DNA of 64,000 bases, taken from contig NZ_LT629762.1 in assembly GCF_900105155.1 (NCBI RefSeq), positions 310,001-374,000 of the forward strand. The letters are read 5' to 3'. A model generated the notes under the pieces. It saw only the letters and a program-made list of their open reading frames with translations, did not search any database and was not told the DNA's origin. This document shows positions 52,901 through 60,452 of this stretch, one piece after another (within the stretch, counting starts at the first letter, position 1; every line of letters starts with the position of its first letter). This DNA is from Pseudomonas prosekii. Its GTDB lineage: Bacteria; Pseudomonadota; Gammaproteobacteria; Pseudomonadales; Pseudomonadaceae. Both the position numbers and the translations under genes were made by a program.

Positions 52901-55361
52901 CGCCCGCGCCGCAGGTCGCCCCGGTGAATCAGCGGATCTGGCGAGTCTGGTCGCCATCGTCACACCCTTTCGTGGGCAAGCCAAGGCGATCAAAGAGTCG
53001 ATAAAAAAACACCTCGATGGCGACGACCCCGGCCTGAGCGAGCGCATGACTGTCGGCACCGTGCACACCCTGCAGGGCGCCGAGAAGCCTGTTGTGCTGT
53101 TCAGCGCTGTCAACAAGGACAGCCTCGCGATCAAGCGAACTGCCGACAATCATCGCGAACGGGTCTTCATCGATCGCGACGATGGCCGATTGCTGAACGT
53201 GGCGATCAGCCGCGCACAAAAAAGCTTCATCCTGTTCGGGCATTCGGACCTGTTCTTTTCCCATCAGGCGCTGAACCCGAACAACGATTTGCCTTCCGCC
53301 ATCGTCGGTCGCTGCCTGGCCGGTGTGCGCGAAGCGGCGCACGAAGCCCTTACCGGTGCACCGCGCCATCCGGCGCGCAAGCTCGGGCCGACGACGCTGA
53401 TGATCGTCGAGTCGGCGCACAAGGCTGGAATCATCCAGGCGTTATTGAACGATGACACCCAGGTATTCGGCTGCGGCGGACACATTCGCGAGTTGGCCGG
53501 CGCGGGGGCGATCAGTCTTGAAGATGGTCTCAAACCGCATTGGCTGCTGAGCGGCCGCGAGGGCGAAAACCTCCAGTTGCCATTGCAACGCGCCGCGAAC
53601 CGGCTGCTGCAATGTGATGAATTGATACTCGGCACTGATGACGATGCGCAAGGCGAGGCGATTGCCTGGCACTTGTTGCAAGTGCTTCAGGAAGCGCCGT
53701 GGTTCGCCCACGTCAAACGCGTGCGGCGCGTACGTTTTCATGCCCTGACCGCACCGGAACTGCAACGCGCAATCGATCACGGCCAGCTCACCGAGTTGAG
53801 CGGAGCTGACAACAACAGCCGCGCCGCGAGTGCGCTCAAAGCGTTGAACATGGGCCTGGCCTACGGTGCCCTCGCCATGCGCGTGCTGGACAATCTGATC
53901 GGCACGGTCTATGGGGGGCTTGGCCTACCCCGTGGCGGACGGGTCAAAGGACCGTTGTTGCGCGCCTTGGCCGGTTACGGCGACGACCCAGGTGCGCCGG
54001 AAGGACGGTTTGGCATCGCCGTGAAATTGCTCGTCGACGGCCAGCCAACCCCTGCACGCCTGATGCTCAGCCGTGCCGGTGGACACTGGAATTACTGGGG
54101 CAGCGATCACCGAGGCGCCACAAAAAAACTCCTGAAAGCGTTGGCCGATGCACAGGTCGGGCCTGAGCCCTGCCTGGTGGAACACCAAACCCGTGCCCTC
54201 GCCCCCGCCGATGACATCGGCACCAACCGAGTTTTACAGGAAGCATTCAAGCGCTTCGGTTGGCTGCCCTCGCATACCCAACGCGTGCTCCAGGGCTTGT
54301 ATGAAAAAAAACCTGCGTCGCCCGATACGCTCGATCCGCTGCCTGCGCCCGGCAACACAGACGCCTGGGCGACATTGAACGCGGACGGCCGCTTCGTGCT
54401 CAGCACCTACGGCAAGGCGCGGGCCAGGAAATTGCGCTCAAGCGAGCTGAAAACCATCAGCGCCCACGCGCTGCTCAGGCAACTGGACCAGGCGCTGGGC
54501 GAACTTTCGCAGTGCCCGGATGCGCAACCCGAGGACTACCAAACGTTCCTGCGCACCTGGGCCGCGCGTTTCGACGGGCAGCGCGCGCATCGCTACTTCG
54601 ACCTGGACATCCGCCTGCCTGATGGCCCGACGATTGATCGCGAAAAAGTCGAAATCCGCATGTTCGACGAGCAACCTCAAGTTGCCCGCAGTGCCTGGCA
54701 CGCCGTGAGTGTCGCGCCGCTGCGCAGTACTGAAACCACTGCAGATTTGCGGGCAAGCGAGCGCAAAACAGAGGAGCCCGACAGAGTCGTTTCGCCGCCG
54801 CAGGACAATCAGGATGCAGGTTCACGCGACGGTGCTCACGGCGCGCTGGTGCCGTTGTCCATCGACATCGATCGCGACCACGAATCCATGGCGCTTTACA
54901 GCGAAGCGCAAAAACAGCTGTATGACTTGATGCAAAAATTGGCGTTGGCCTCGGTGCTGCGCGACGGTTCGGTGCACACCACGCGCCGTATCTATCCGCT
55001 GAGTTGGCCTGACAAAGAGACCGTGCGCCCCGTGGAAATCGGTCTCGAAGTCATCACCGCCGTACCCGGAGACTACCGTGGCTGGTTCGATATCGATCCT
55101 GAAGGTCTGCAACAGCAGCTCAAACACTGGGGTGATGCCGACATCGAGCAACTACTGGTCCGGCAAACGCCACCTCCGACTCTGCTGGTGCAGGTCATCG
55201 ATAACGCTATCCGCACGCGCTCATTACTGGAACCCACTGTGGATCGACTGCTGGCATGGATGGAAGCCCACGGGCTGGGCCGCCCTTCGACATTCGGCGC
55301 GCACATCGAGGGCCTGCTGCAAGGCCAAGCTTTGCAAACGGCGCCGGGAGCTGACGAATGA
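49977..55361 (+). CDS. UPF1-like SF1 helicase fused to a type IA topoisomerase body
   Basis: A 1794-residue protein started at ATG 49977 (GGAG eight bases before; an in-frame GTG lies at 49968). An acidic (DEQ)n tract is at about 25-45. The SF1 helicase has Walker A SGPPGTGKTAML (about 417), Walker B LLIIDEAGQAAPE (about 759), GDMKQLAP, REHYRCARSI, VGTVHTLQGAEKP and LNVAISRAQKS. From about 1138 a topoisomerase IA part follows: TOPRIM TLMIVESAHKAG, LGTDDDAQGEAIAWHLL (about 1218), GGRVKGPLLRA (about 1317), THTQRVLQGLYEKK-like text and GLGRPSTFGAHIEGLL at the C-terminus (about 1764). The usual TY-x-RTDS catalytic loop after LYE is missing; only STYGKAR (about 1475) is near. The stop overlaps the next gene by ATGA. 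Confidence 0.85.
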   Translation: MSWRMKEWWQLRNLEQPLASGSQEGLDELDELDEQDEQDEQDEQDEQEDADEIEEACAPTSRTVAALPARQEILDYWHKVLISDDVESMRTADVRMPQKKFFWNDHAKYEIGYGDVPTAALAFLTTRAVEKARKSKAASAEPATGSDSIALPDSADGADQEAEAAPQDLRIPMALVLHKVKKDPVRATWPDPKRAKPPGSDKPKLNPLKLNIVAWFPFELDTNGAVCLPRNELDRWPRFVRQWLEPQPLSASKDLPNAIGHYDDYQKALGKFFREVDGSVTFSAYAKACEMFCKDLQQEGEASGLTALGVTQWIAVERNPGYATLALNSVYKALQTRSATDTLGALGQLIGADQQTIVVDPRAQPVAASVARHVAMVDKAKVGSPDLERTADPLNPSQRRALHNLIELGDDTGIIAVSGPPGTGKTAMLRAMIANQWVLAALDDKPECPVTLVCGATNQSVENVMGTFDGAVSDSHPYARRWLKRNAADALLGFTASAPSSGKINKHLPLFTVIEIGKNPEKDLLLKGVGVPEGFSHIATPDDAFHWAKCFDDLLFRTDQKPLTELLFTAEQKIQVGSITGQLRKVMNAFKSLDKNQSSANTNATPKPSINEVAHHLTTLTQILRGGLVAAVDRQNQVLRSSRYSANELKQDLPSGHWTTKWALAGLQELQNSDDDQQKDTVRHKLVDVVWRPVAFHLAARYWEARWLLASLQTTAGRSRTEQLRSLAMLFPCIVSTLHSAPRLLKENDQPLFDFLDLLIIDEAGQAAPELGVPVLSLAHKAVIVGDMKQLAPVSAVTEEVDARNVADRWSNAASVLAQLQARGADVATGSIMKLAATGASRAELAPNGKIRDGLLLREHYRCARSIINVCIDLLYHDHDRDLRGALIERELIPVIPDPRPGDLADADIALLDAEQERHLLEQMKDTFPLPPLAFYQTGGTNDEPVKQESWSNPGEVEAIVRWLQTQGRQLAKWTARAAGRPGESADLASLVAIVTPFRGQAKAIKESIKKHLDGDDPGLSERMTVGTVHTLQGAEKPVVLFSAVNKDSLAIKRTADNHRERVFIDRDDGRLLNVAISRAQKSFILFGHSDLFFSHQALNPNNDLPSAIVGRCLAGVREAAHEALTGAPRHPARKLGPTTLMIVESAHKAGIIQALLNDDTQVFGCGGHIRELAGAGAISLEDGLKPHWLLSGREGENLQLPLQRAANRLLQCDELILGTDDDAQGEAIAWHLLQVLQEAPWFAHVKRVRRVRFHALTAPELQRAIDHGQLTELSGADNNSRAASALKALNMGLAYGALAMRVLDNLIGTVYGGLGLPRGGRVKGPLLRALAGYGDDPGAPEGRFGIAVKLLVDGQPTPARLMLSRAGGHWNYWGSDHRGATKKLLKALADAQVGPEPCLVEHQTRALAPADDIGTNRVLQEAFKRFGWLPSHTQRVLQGLYEKKPASPDTLDPLPAPGNTDAWATLNADGRFVLSTYGKARARKLRSSELKTISAHALLRQLDQALGELSQCPDAQPEDYQTFLRTWAARFDGQRAHRYFDLDIRLPDGPTIDREKVEIRMFDEQPQVARSAWHAVSVAPLRSTETTADLRASERKTEEPDRVVSPPQDNQDAGSRDGAHGALVPLSIDIDRDHESMALYSEAQKQLYDLMQKLALASVLRDGSVHTTRRIYPLSWPDKETVRPVEIGLEVITAVPGDYRGWFDIDPEGLQQQLKHWGDADIEQLLVRQTPPPTLLVQVIDNAIRTRSLLEPTVDRLLAWMEAHGLGRPSTFGAHIEGLLQGQALQTAPGADE

Positions 55362-56416
55362 CTGACGCTTTTTCGGCGATGAAAGATGTGCGTGCAGCCT
55401 ACGATGCGGTAGTGCTCGCGCCCAATGATCCCGTGGCAATAGCGACATTTGCCGCCGCGCATCAGGCACATGCCAACACCTATGTCGAAGCGTTCGACGT
55501 CGGCGGCGTGACATATCCACGCACCGACGGGCACAAACTCAGCGAACGCGAGGCACGTGGCGCGATTAGCCGCTTACTGGCGTCGGGCTCCACTGCAATG
55601 GATTTTCGCCCATCGGTGATCAGGGCCGCCTACCCGTTGCCGGAGGAAGTGGTACGACAGGAAGTGGTGGAAATGGTCGCGTTGGCCAAGGACATCGTTG
55701 CGTTGAACTGGCGCACAGATGTCATCGACGATGTCACCAAAACCAAGGTTCGCGCGCTGCTGCGCATGCCCACCGACTGTGGCAGCTACAAGACCATGCA
55801 AAAAGCCAAAACCGCCGCCGGGCGACGCAGGAGCAAAGCAAAAGACCAACAACGACCTTATGACGAACCTTTGATTGGCTATGACGCCGACCATCTGATT
55901 CCCGATCAAGTGTTGCGCGGCAGTTGTACACGCAACAATTCGGCGACGAAAGCGGGTAGCTACGCTACATGGCTGCAGGACTCGCAGAACGAAGGTTCGC
56001 AGCACAGGTTCGCCACCAACGCGCAAAACGAGGCCAAAAAGAAGATAGAAATAGCGCAAGGCAACCAGGATAACCCCACGTTGGGTCAGTACATGGAATA
56101 CGTCTTTGAATGGATGACCGACATTTATACGATGGCCGATCTGTCGGTGGACATCGCCATTCACGACACGCATCTGGGCAGTGGCGAGCATTTCGAGCAA
56201 TACGCCGTCAAGGGTTTTGCCTTGGCTCAAGCGGGTTTCATGACTTGGCCCGAACGCCAATTGATCGGTAAAGCCGTGGCGACGGTGCTGATGATCGACG
56301 CTCTGGAGTTCTACGCCTCCATCAACATGAACAAGGACTACGTCTTGCCGTTGTTCAGCGACATCCCGCCCACCGTCACTCAACAGCCTGTGCCCAACAC
56401 GTCGAGCCCAACATGA
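55358..56416 (+). CDS. Novel protein with topoisomerase-IA-like TYPRTD motif and HNH/AHH-like nuclease motif
   Basis: A 352-residue protein, coupled by ATGA to the helicase-topoisomerase gene. Near the N-terminus FDVGGVTYPRTDGHKLSERE (Y53) matches the catalytic-tyrosine signature of type IA topoisomerases (LITYPRTDSxxLSE), exactly the piece lacking from the preceding protein. A basic linker (KTAAGRRRSKAKDQQ, about 151-166) leads to YDADHLIPDQ (D176-H179-P182), like the core of HNH/AHH nucleases, with later H216 (GSQHRFATNAQNEAKK) as a possible further ligand. The C-terminal third is helical and hydrophobic in patches. I know no family for it. A fusion of an active-site segment and a nuclease is inferred from motifs. 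Confidence 0.7.
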   Translation: MTDAFSAMKDVRAAYDAVVLAPNDPVAIATFAAAHQAHANTYVEAFDVGGVTYPRTDGHKLSEREARGAISRLLASGSTAMDFRPSVIRAAYPLPEEVVRQEVVEMVALAKDIVALNWRTDVIDDVTKTKVRALLRMPTDCGSYKTMQKAKTAAGRRRSKAKDQQRPYDEPLIGYDADHLIPDQVLRGSCTRNNSATKAGSYATWLQDSQNEGSQHRFATNAQNEAKKKIEIAQGNQDNPTLGQYMEYVFEWMTDIYTMADLSVDIAIHDTHLGSGEHFEQYAVKGFALAQAGFMTWPERQLIGKAVATVLMIDALEFYASINMNKDYVLPLFSDIPPTVTQQPVPNTSSPT

Positions 56417-57441
56417 CCGAAATTGACGACAACCTGAACACCACCGAAGCGCCAACGCCGAGCCCGCAGTACCAGCTCGCGAGCCTGACGATGGTTGGCG
56501 CGAATCCGTGGTTCAGCGTGCATTCAACCGATAGCGAGGGCCGCAAGTCATCGTGGATCATCAGCGCCACGCTTGAGGGCGAGCAATTCAATGCGCAACT
56601 GCAAGTCTGGGTGCCTGAAGCCATTCAGGCGCTGGCCGGCGATGCCAAAGGGTTTGTCTGGGCAATCACGGTCAACGACCAACTCATCACCAACAGCCCG
56701 GTGGCCACCAACGATGGCTGGACAAGCATCGAGCCGCACCCGCATCTGCAGCAATCCAGCCAATGGTTTCAGCGCCGGCTGAGGTTCGAACTTCAAGGCC
56801 AGCCTGCAGCAGAGTTAGCCGGCTGCCTGCTCTGGTACAACGAAGATTTGCTGATCGGCACCTTCAGCCGACGCCTGTATCGCCTCGAAGGCGCGATGGC
56901 CGTGCTGGAAGATGACGGCCATCAGCCAGGAAAATTGGGCGGCATCAACGACATCGTCGCCACCGACCAAGGTGTGTTTGCCGTGGGTTATGGCGGCACA
57001 GTGCTGCATCGCGAGCAGCGCGGCCAATGGTCACCGCTGCAAGGGCCTTGGCCACAGGAAGCCGCACCGTTCGTTAACGTCGTCAGCGCGGCCCAAGGAC
57101 TGAACAACGATTTATGGGCGATCGTCGCGGGCGGCTCAGTGATTGCCAGTGAGGGCGATGTACTCCGCCCTCTCGCCTCACTGCCCGCCGAGCCGTTGGG
57201 CATTACCGGTTTTCAAGGCGAGCGGTATGTGTCGACACTCGACGGCTGCTATCAAGTGTTCTCTGACGGGCGCGCGACGTTAGTAAAGGATGGGTTGGTG
57301 ATGGGCCGGGCCATCGACGCGGGGATCGCACTGGTTGCCTTTGATGCCGAGCCCGATGAGCTGGGCACAGCGGCGATCCACGTGTGGCTGCGCTCGCGAA
57401 CGATGGATCGCTGGGTGACGCAGGTGATCTGCCGGTCCTGA
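56413..57441 (+). CDS. Beta-propeller-like protein of the helicase-topoisomerase operon
   Basis: A 342-residue protein, coupled by ATGA overlap to the preceding gene. It has a repetitive beta-strand rhythm with aromatic/glycine turns: KGFVWAITVNDQLI, CLLWYNEDLLIGTFSRRLYRLEG, INDIVATDQGVFAVGYGGTVLHRE, LNNDLWAIVAGGSVIAS, GITGFQGERYVSTLDGCYQVFSDG. These lengths fit blades of a WD40/kelch-like propeller, possibly five to seven. No signal peptide or catalytic motif is visible. It may scaffold the other two proteins or sense a ligand; it might also act as an immunity-like partner. It ends 21 bases before a convergent SulP gene. Confidence 0.65.
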   Translation: MTEIDDNLNTTEAPTPSPQYQLASLTMVGANPWFSVHSTDSEGRKSSWIISATLEGEQFNAQLQVWVPEAIQALAGDAKGFVWAITVNDQLITNSPVATNDGWTSIEPHPHLQQSSQWFQRRLRFELQGQPAAELAGCLLWYNEDLLIGTFSRRLYRLEGAMAVLEDDGHQPGKLGGINDIVATDQGVFAVGYGGTVLHREQRGQWSPLQGPWPQEAAPFVNVVSAAQGLNNDLWAIVAGGSVIASEGDVLRPLASLPAEPLGITGFQGERYVSTLDGCYQVFSDGRATLVKDGLVMGRAIDAGIALVAFDAEPDELGTAAIHVWLRSRTMDRWVTQVICRS

Positions 57442-57462
57442 ATCACCTGCAACCCAGCGGAC

Positions 57463-58908
57463 TCAATCGTGCCGCACACCCGCGCGTTTGAGCATTTGCT
57501 TGCAACGCTCCGACAAGTGAAACACCCGCAGGTGTTTGCCGGCCTTGTCGTAGCGTTCGCGCAAGGTCTTCAGCGCAGCGATCGCCGAATAATCGACGAA
57601 GCTCAAGTGGCGGCAATCCAGCGTCACGTGCGCCGGGTCGTTGGCCGGGTCGAACTGGTTGAGAAACGGCGCGGTCGAGGCGAAAAACAAGGTGCCGTGC
57701 AGGCGATAGAGTTTGCTGCCGTCGTTCTCGACATAGGTGTCGGCGTACAGCTCGCGGGCCTGCTGCCAGGCGAAGTTGAGCGCGGCGATGATGATGCCGC
57801 AGAGCACGGCGGTGGCGAGGTCGGTGAATACGGTGATGGTGGTTACGGCGATGATCACCAGCACATCGTTGAGCGGCACTTTGTTGATCACCCGCAACGA
57901 CGCCCAGGCAAAGGTTTGTTGCGAAACCACGAACATCACGCCGACCAGCGCGGCCAGCGGAATACGCTCGATCAGCGGTGACAGGAACAACACGAACAGC
58001 AAAATCATCACCCCGGCGATCACCCCCGACAGCCGACCGCGACCACCGGAACTGAGGTTGATCACGGTCTGGCCGATCATCGCGCAACCGCCCATGCCAC
58101 CGAACACGCCCGAAACCATGTTCGCCGCGCCCAGCGCCACGCACTCGCGGTCCGGGTAGCCACGGCTCTCGGTGATTTCGTCGGTAAGGTTCAGCGTCAG
58201 CAACGTTTCCAGCAGGCCGACCAGCGCCATCAAAATCGCGTAAGGGGCGACGATGCGCAGTGTTTCGAAAGTCCACGGGATGTCCGGCAACGCCAAGGTC
58301 GGCAAGCCGCCGGCAATGTGCGCCATGTCGCCCAATGTGCGGGTCGGCAGCCCAAGCAGGTACACCGCCAGGCCAACACCGAGAATCGCCACCAGCGCCG
58401 GCGGCACTGCACGCGTCAGGCGCGGCAGTACATAGACGATGGCCATGGTCAGCGCCACCAGGCCGATCATCAAGTACAGCGGCGAACCGCTGAGCCAATT
58501 CTCACCACTTTTGAAATGCTCCAGTTGCGCCAGCGCAATGATGATCGCCAGGCCGTTGACGAACCCGAGCATCACCGGATGCGGCACCATGCGCACCAGT
58601 TTGCCGAGCCGCAACAGCCCGAACGCCATCATGATCAACCCGCCGAGCAACACCGTCGCCAGCAAATACTGCACGCCGTGCTGCACCACCAACGCAACAA
58701 TCACCACCGCCATCGACCCCGCCGCGCCAGACACCATGCCCGGCCGCCCGCCGAACAACGCGGTCAACGTGCAAATGATGAAAGCGCCGTACAGGCCCAT
58801 CAACGGATTGAGGTGCGCGACCAGGGCGAATGCAATGCACTCGGGCAGCAACGCAAAAGAAGTAGTGAGCCCGGCCAAGGCATCGGCGCGCAGACGTTGT
58901 GGTTTCAT
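57463..58908 (-). CDS. SulP-family anion transporter with STAS domain
   Basis: A 481-residue protein. About 10-12 membrane helices (1 to about 385) carry the SulP hallmarks: GLTTSFALLPECIAFALVAH, FVNGLAIIIALAQLEHF and LTDEITESRGYPDRECVALGAANMVSGVFGGMGGCAM. The C-terminal STAS domain (about 390-475) includes THVTLDCRHLSFVDYSAIAALKTL-type text. It moves sulfate, bicarbonate or another anion in exchange or symport with sodium or protons. No carbonic-anhydrase gene is adjacent, so the substrate is open. Confidence 0.92.
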   Translation of the reverse strand: MKPQRLRADALAGLTTSFALLPECIAFALVAHLNPLMGLYGAFIICTLTALFGGRPGMVSGAAGSMAVVIVALVVQHGVQYLLATVLLGGLIMMAFGLLRLGKLVRMVPHPVMLGFVNGLAIIIALAQLEHFKSGENWLSGSPLYLMIGLVALTMAIVYVLPRLTRAVPPALVAILGVGLAVYLLGLPTRTLGDMAHIAGGLPTLALPDIPWTFETLRIVAPYAILMALVGLLETLLTLNLTDEITESRGYPDRECVALGAANMVSGVFGGMGGCAMIGQTVINLSSGGRGRLSGVIAGVMILLFVLFLSPLIERIPLAALVGVMFVVSQQTFAWASLRVINKVPLNDVLVIIAVTTITVFTDLATAVLCGIIIAALNFAWQQARELYADTYVENDGSKLYRLHGTLFFASTAPFLNQFDPANDPAHVTLDCRHLSFVDYSAIAALKTLRERYDKAGKHLRVFHLSERCKQMLKRAGVRHD

Positions 58909-59007
58909 GACTTACCTGGAAAACGGGCCGGAGGAGCTGGCCGCTGGGAGTTGCGGGAAAAGAGGGTTGCGGATGTTACGGAATTGACGGCGGTTGGGCC
59001 AGTGGTC

Positions 59008-59466
59008 TCAACCCCGCTTCAAATCCAGGCAATAGGTGTAATAACCGGTGTCGCGCACGTAGCCCAGTGATTCATACAAACGTTGGGCGTCAACGTTGTC
59101 TGTCGCGGTTTCCAGCACCAGGCCTTTTGCGCCAGTGGACAGGGCGAAGTCGCGGGCGGTGTTCATCAGCAAGGTGCCAACTCCGCGGCCGCGGGCGGCG
59201 GGGTCGGTGAAGAGGTCGCTGAGCAGCCAGGTGCGGAAAGCGTCGATGGAGGAAAACGATGGGTAGAGCTGGACGAAACCCAGCGCCTCGGCGTTTTCGT
59301 CGAGGGCGAGGAAGATCGCCGATTCATTCTGCGCGAGGCGTTCGGCGATGAAATCCTGGGATTGTTGCAGGTTGGTGGGTTGGCCGTAGAAGCCGCGGTA
59401 GGCGTCGAACAGTTTGGCGACTTGGGCGAGGTGGCTGGCGTCGGCGCGTTGCACGTGGAGGGCCAT
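59008..59466 (-). CDS. GNAT N-acetyltransferase
   Basis: A 152-residue acetyltransferase. The GNAT core is QDFIAERLAQNESAIFLALD, then a strand with LGFVQLYPSFSSI. The acetyl-CoA loop is DPAARGRGVGTLLMNTARDFA, and ATDNVDAQRLYESLGYVRD is the usual C-terminal helix. It has no close context; the acceptor is unknown. The start (ATG 59466) follows a plausible AAACATCGCC region lacking a strong ribosome site. Confidence 0.9.
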   Translation of the reverse strand: MALHVQRADASHLAQVAKLFDAYRGFYGQPTNLQQSQDFIAERLAQNESAIFLALDENAEALGFVQLYPSFSSIDAFRTWLLSDLFTDPAARGRGVGTLLMNTARDFALSTGAKGLVLETATDNVDAQRLYESLGYVRDTGYYTYCLDLKRG

Positions 59467-59541
59467 GGCGATGTTTCCGTGCAGTTTGAGGAAAAATCAG
59501 CATAGCTGGCGGCCGGCAAGCTGTTGCGAGGTGATTTTGCG

Positions 59542-59570
59542 CAAGTGAGAGGCGCGATGCCTCTCACTTG
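59542..59570. terminator. Hairpin between GNAT and DUF6124 genes
   Basis: A perfect 12-base stem CAAGTGAGAGGC/GCCTCTCACTTG with a 5-base loop, 13 bases beyond the stop of the leftward DUF6124 gene at 59583. There is no long T run, so it may slow exonucleases rather than terminate. Confidence 0.45.
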
Positions 59571-59582
59571 GGTGCCGGGTGA

Positions 59583-59951
59583 TTAGCCGGGCTTGTGGTT
59601 ATCCAGTACGCGATTGACCGCTAACTCGCCCATCGTGATGACCCGTTGCAGCACCAGCAATGTTTGGCGTCGCGGGTTGTCGGCCAGGCCGACAAGGTCG
59701 TTGACGATGCTGCTGGCGGACGCCAGCGCGTCGCATGCATCGACGAGTAAGGTCTCGTCGTCCGCCGCTGCATCGATGGCAAAAATGTTGCTGGGTTTGC
59801 GGGGCGCTATCTGCGCTTTCGTCGCCCCGGGGTTCAGATAAATCTTGAGCGCGCGGTCGGCGGCCACTTTGATTTTTTCGGGGTCGAGATCAAAAGTGGC
59901 GTCGTAGGGTACTGGATCGGTGTGCGGTGGATTCGGGGTTACTTTGAACAT
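59583..59951 (-). CDS. DUF6124-family small protein
   Basis: A 122-residue protein started at ATG 59951 (a GTG at 59963 is four codons earlier). It opens MFKVTPNPPHTDPVPYDA, the typical N-terminus of this Pseudomonas family. An alanine-rich helix KVAADRALKIYL precedes NIFAIDAAADDETLLVDACDALASASSIVNDLVGLADN and the end RVLDNHKPG. Function is not known; members occur in multiple copies per genome and lie next to conserved structured DNA. Here the 240-base region upstream contains at least four hairpins (59993-60204). Confidence 0.8.
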   Translation of the reverse strand: MFKVTPNPPHTDPVPYDATFDLDPEKIKVAADRALKIYLNPGATKAQIAPRKPSNIFAIDAAADDETLLVDACDALASASSIVNDLVGLADNPRRQTLLVLQRVITMGELAVNRVLDNHKPG

Positions 59952-59992
59952 GGAAAGACTCACTAATTTTCGAATATTAAGGAGCCGCCACT

Positions 59993-60204
59993 TTCGCTAC
60001 CAAACGAAGGGTGGCGGGCATACGTGGGTTGGTAGACCGTTCGAAAACTAGAAACCCGGCGCTCACGAGGAGCCCCACGCATGCCCACCCTATAGAGCTG
60101 AGTCCCGGGAAGAGGACTGCATAAGGTGTTACATGTCAGAATTTCGAAGCGGGCTACCAAACCCGATCACTGTTTTGCAGTGACCGGAAAACGATATAGC
60201 CCGC
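59993..60204. other. Highly structured leader region upstream of the DUF6124 gene
   Basis: The region holds nested stems. TTCG/CGAA at 59993-60008 is a small hairpin. GGGTGGcGGGCATaCGTGGG (60009-60028) pairs with CCCACGCATGCCCACCC (60074-60090). AGTCC (60101)/GGACT (60114) is next. A closing stem GCGGGCTA (60149)/TAGCCCGC (60197) encloses TCACTG/CAGTGA (60167-60183). CTACCAAAC occurs twice. On the minus strand this would form the 5' leader of the DUF6124 transcript. No coding frame is convincing here. The rest of the gap (60205-60450) has only a REP half and a terminator. Confidence 0.5.
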
Positions 60205-60341
60205 CCGAAAGACCCACAAGCCGGCGGATTCTGTCTTAGCTGTAGGCAAAGGCACAAGGTTTTGTAGCCTTCAGGACGTTACAGAGAGTGTCGTTAAACA
60301 CCCATCGTTAAACATGTTTATTGCGGGTTGCCAGACCTGAC

Positions 60342-60370
60342 GCCATCGCGAGCAAGCTCGCTCCCACAGG
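60342..60370. repeat. Single REP unit
   Basis: GCCATCGCGAGCAAGCTCGC followed by TCCCACAGG, a lone REP half of the Pseudomonas GCGAGCAAGCTCGCTCC type, in the gap before the leftward lipoprotein gene. Confidence 0.65.
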
Positions 60371-60407
60371 GGGATTTGGCAAATCTTGGGTTTTGAGATT
60401 CCCAAAG

Positions 60408-60436
60408 AAAACGGGCGCCTTGCGGGCGCCCGTTTT
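60408..60436 (-). terminator. Bidirectional rho-independent terminator
   Basis: A 12-base GC stem with flanking A4 and T4: AAAACGGGCGCC/GGGCGCCCGTTTT and a short TTGC loop. It is 16 bases beyond the stop codon of the leftward lipoprotein gene (60453). Confidence 0.85.
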
Positions 60437-60452
60437 CGTTTAACGCGTGGCT

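Noticed and set aside
55340..55380. Frameshift splitting one gene into the helicase-topoisomerase and the TYPRTD protein
   Set aside because: The junction is a clean ATGA stop-start overlap, and the same arrangement recurs at the next junction; the GLGRPST segment that ends the first protein normally follows, not precedes, the catalytic loop.
59963..60160. Small minus-strand frame of 65 codons upstream of the DUF6124 gene
   Set aside because: It covers the arms of several long hairpins, so structure rather than coding explains it.
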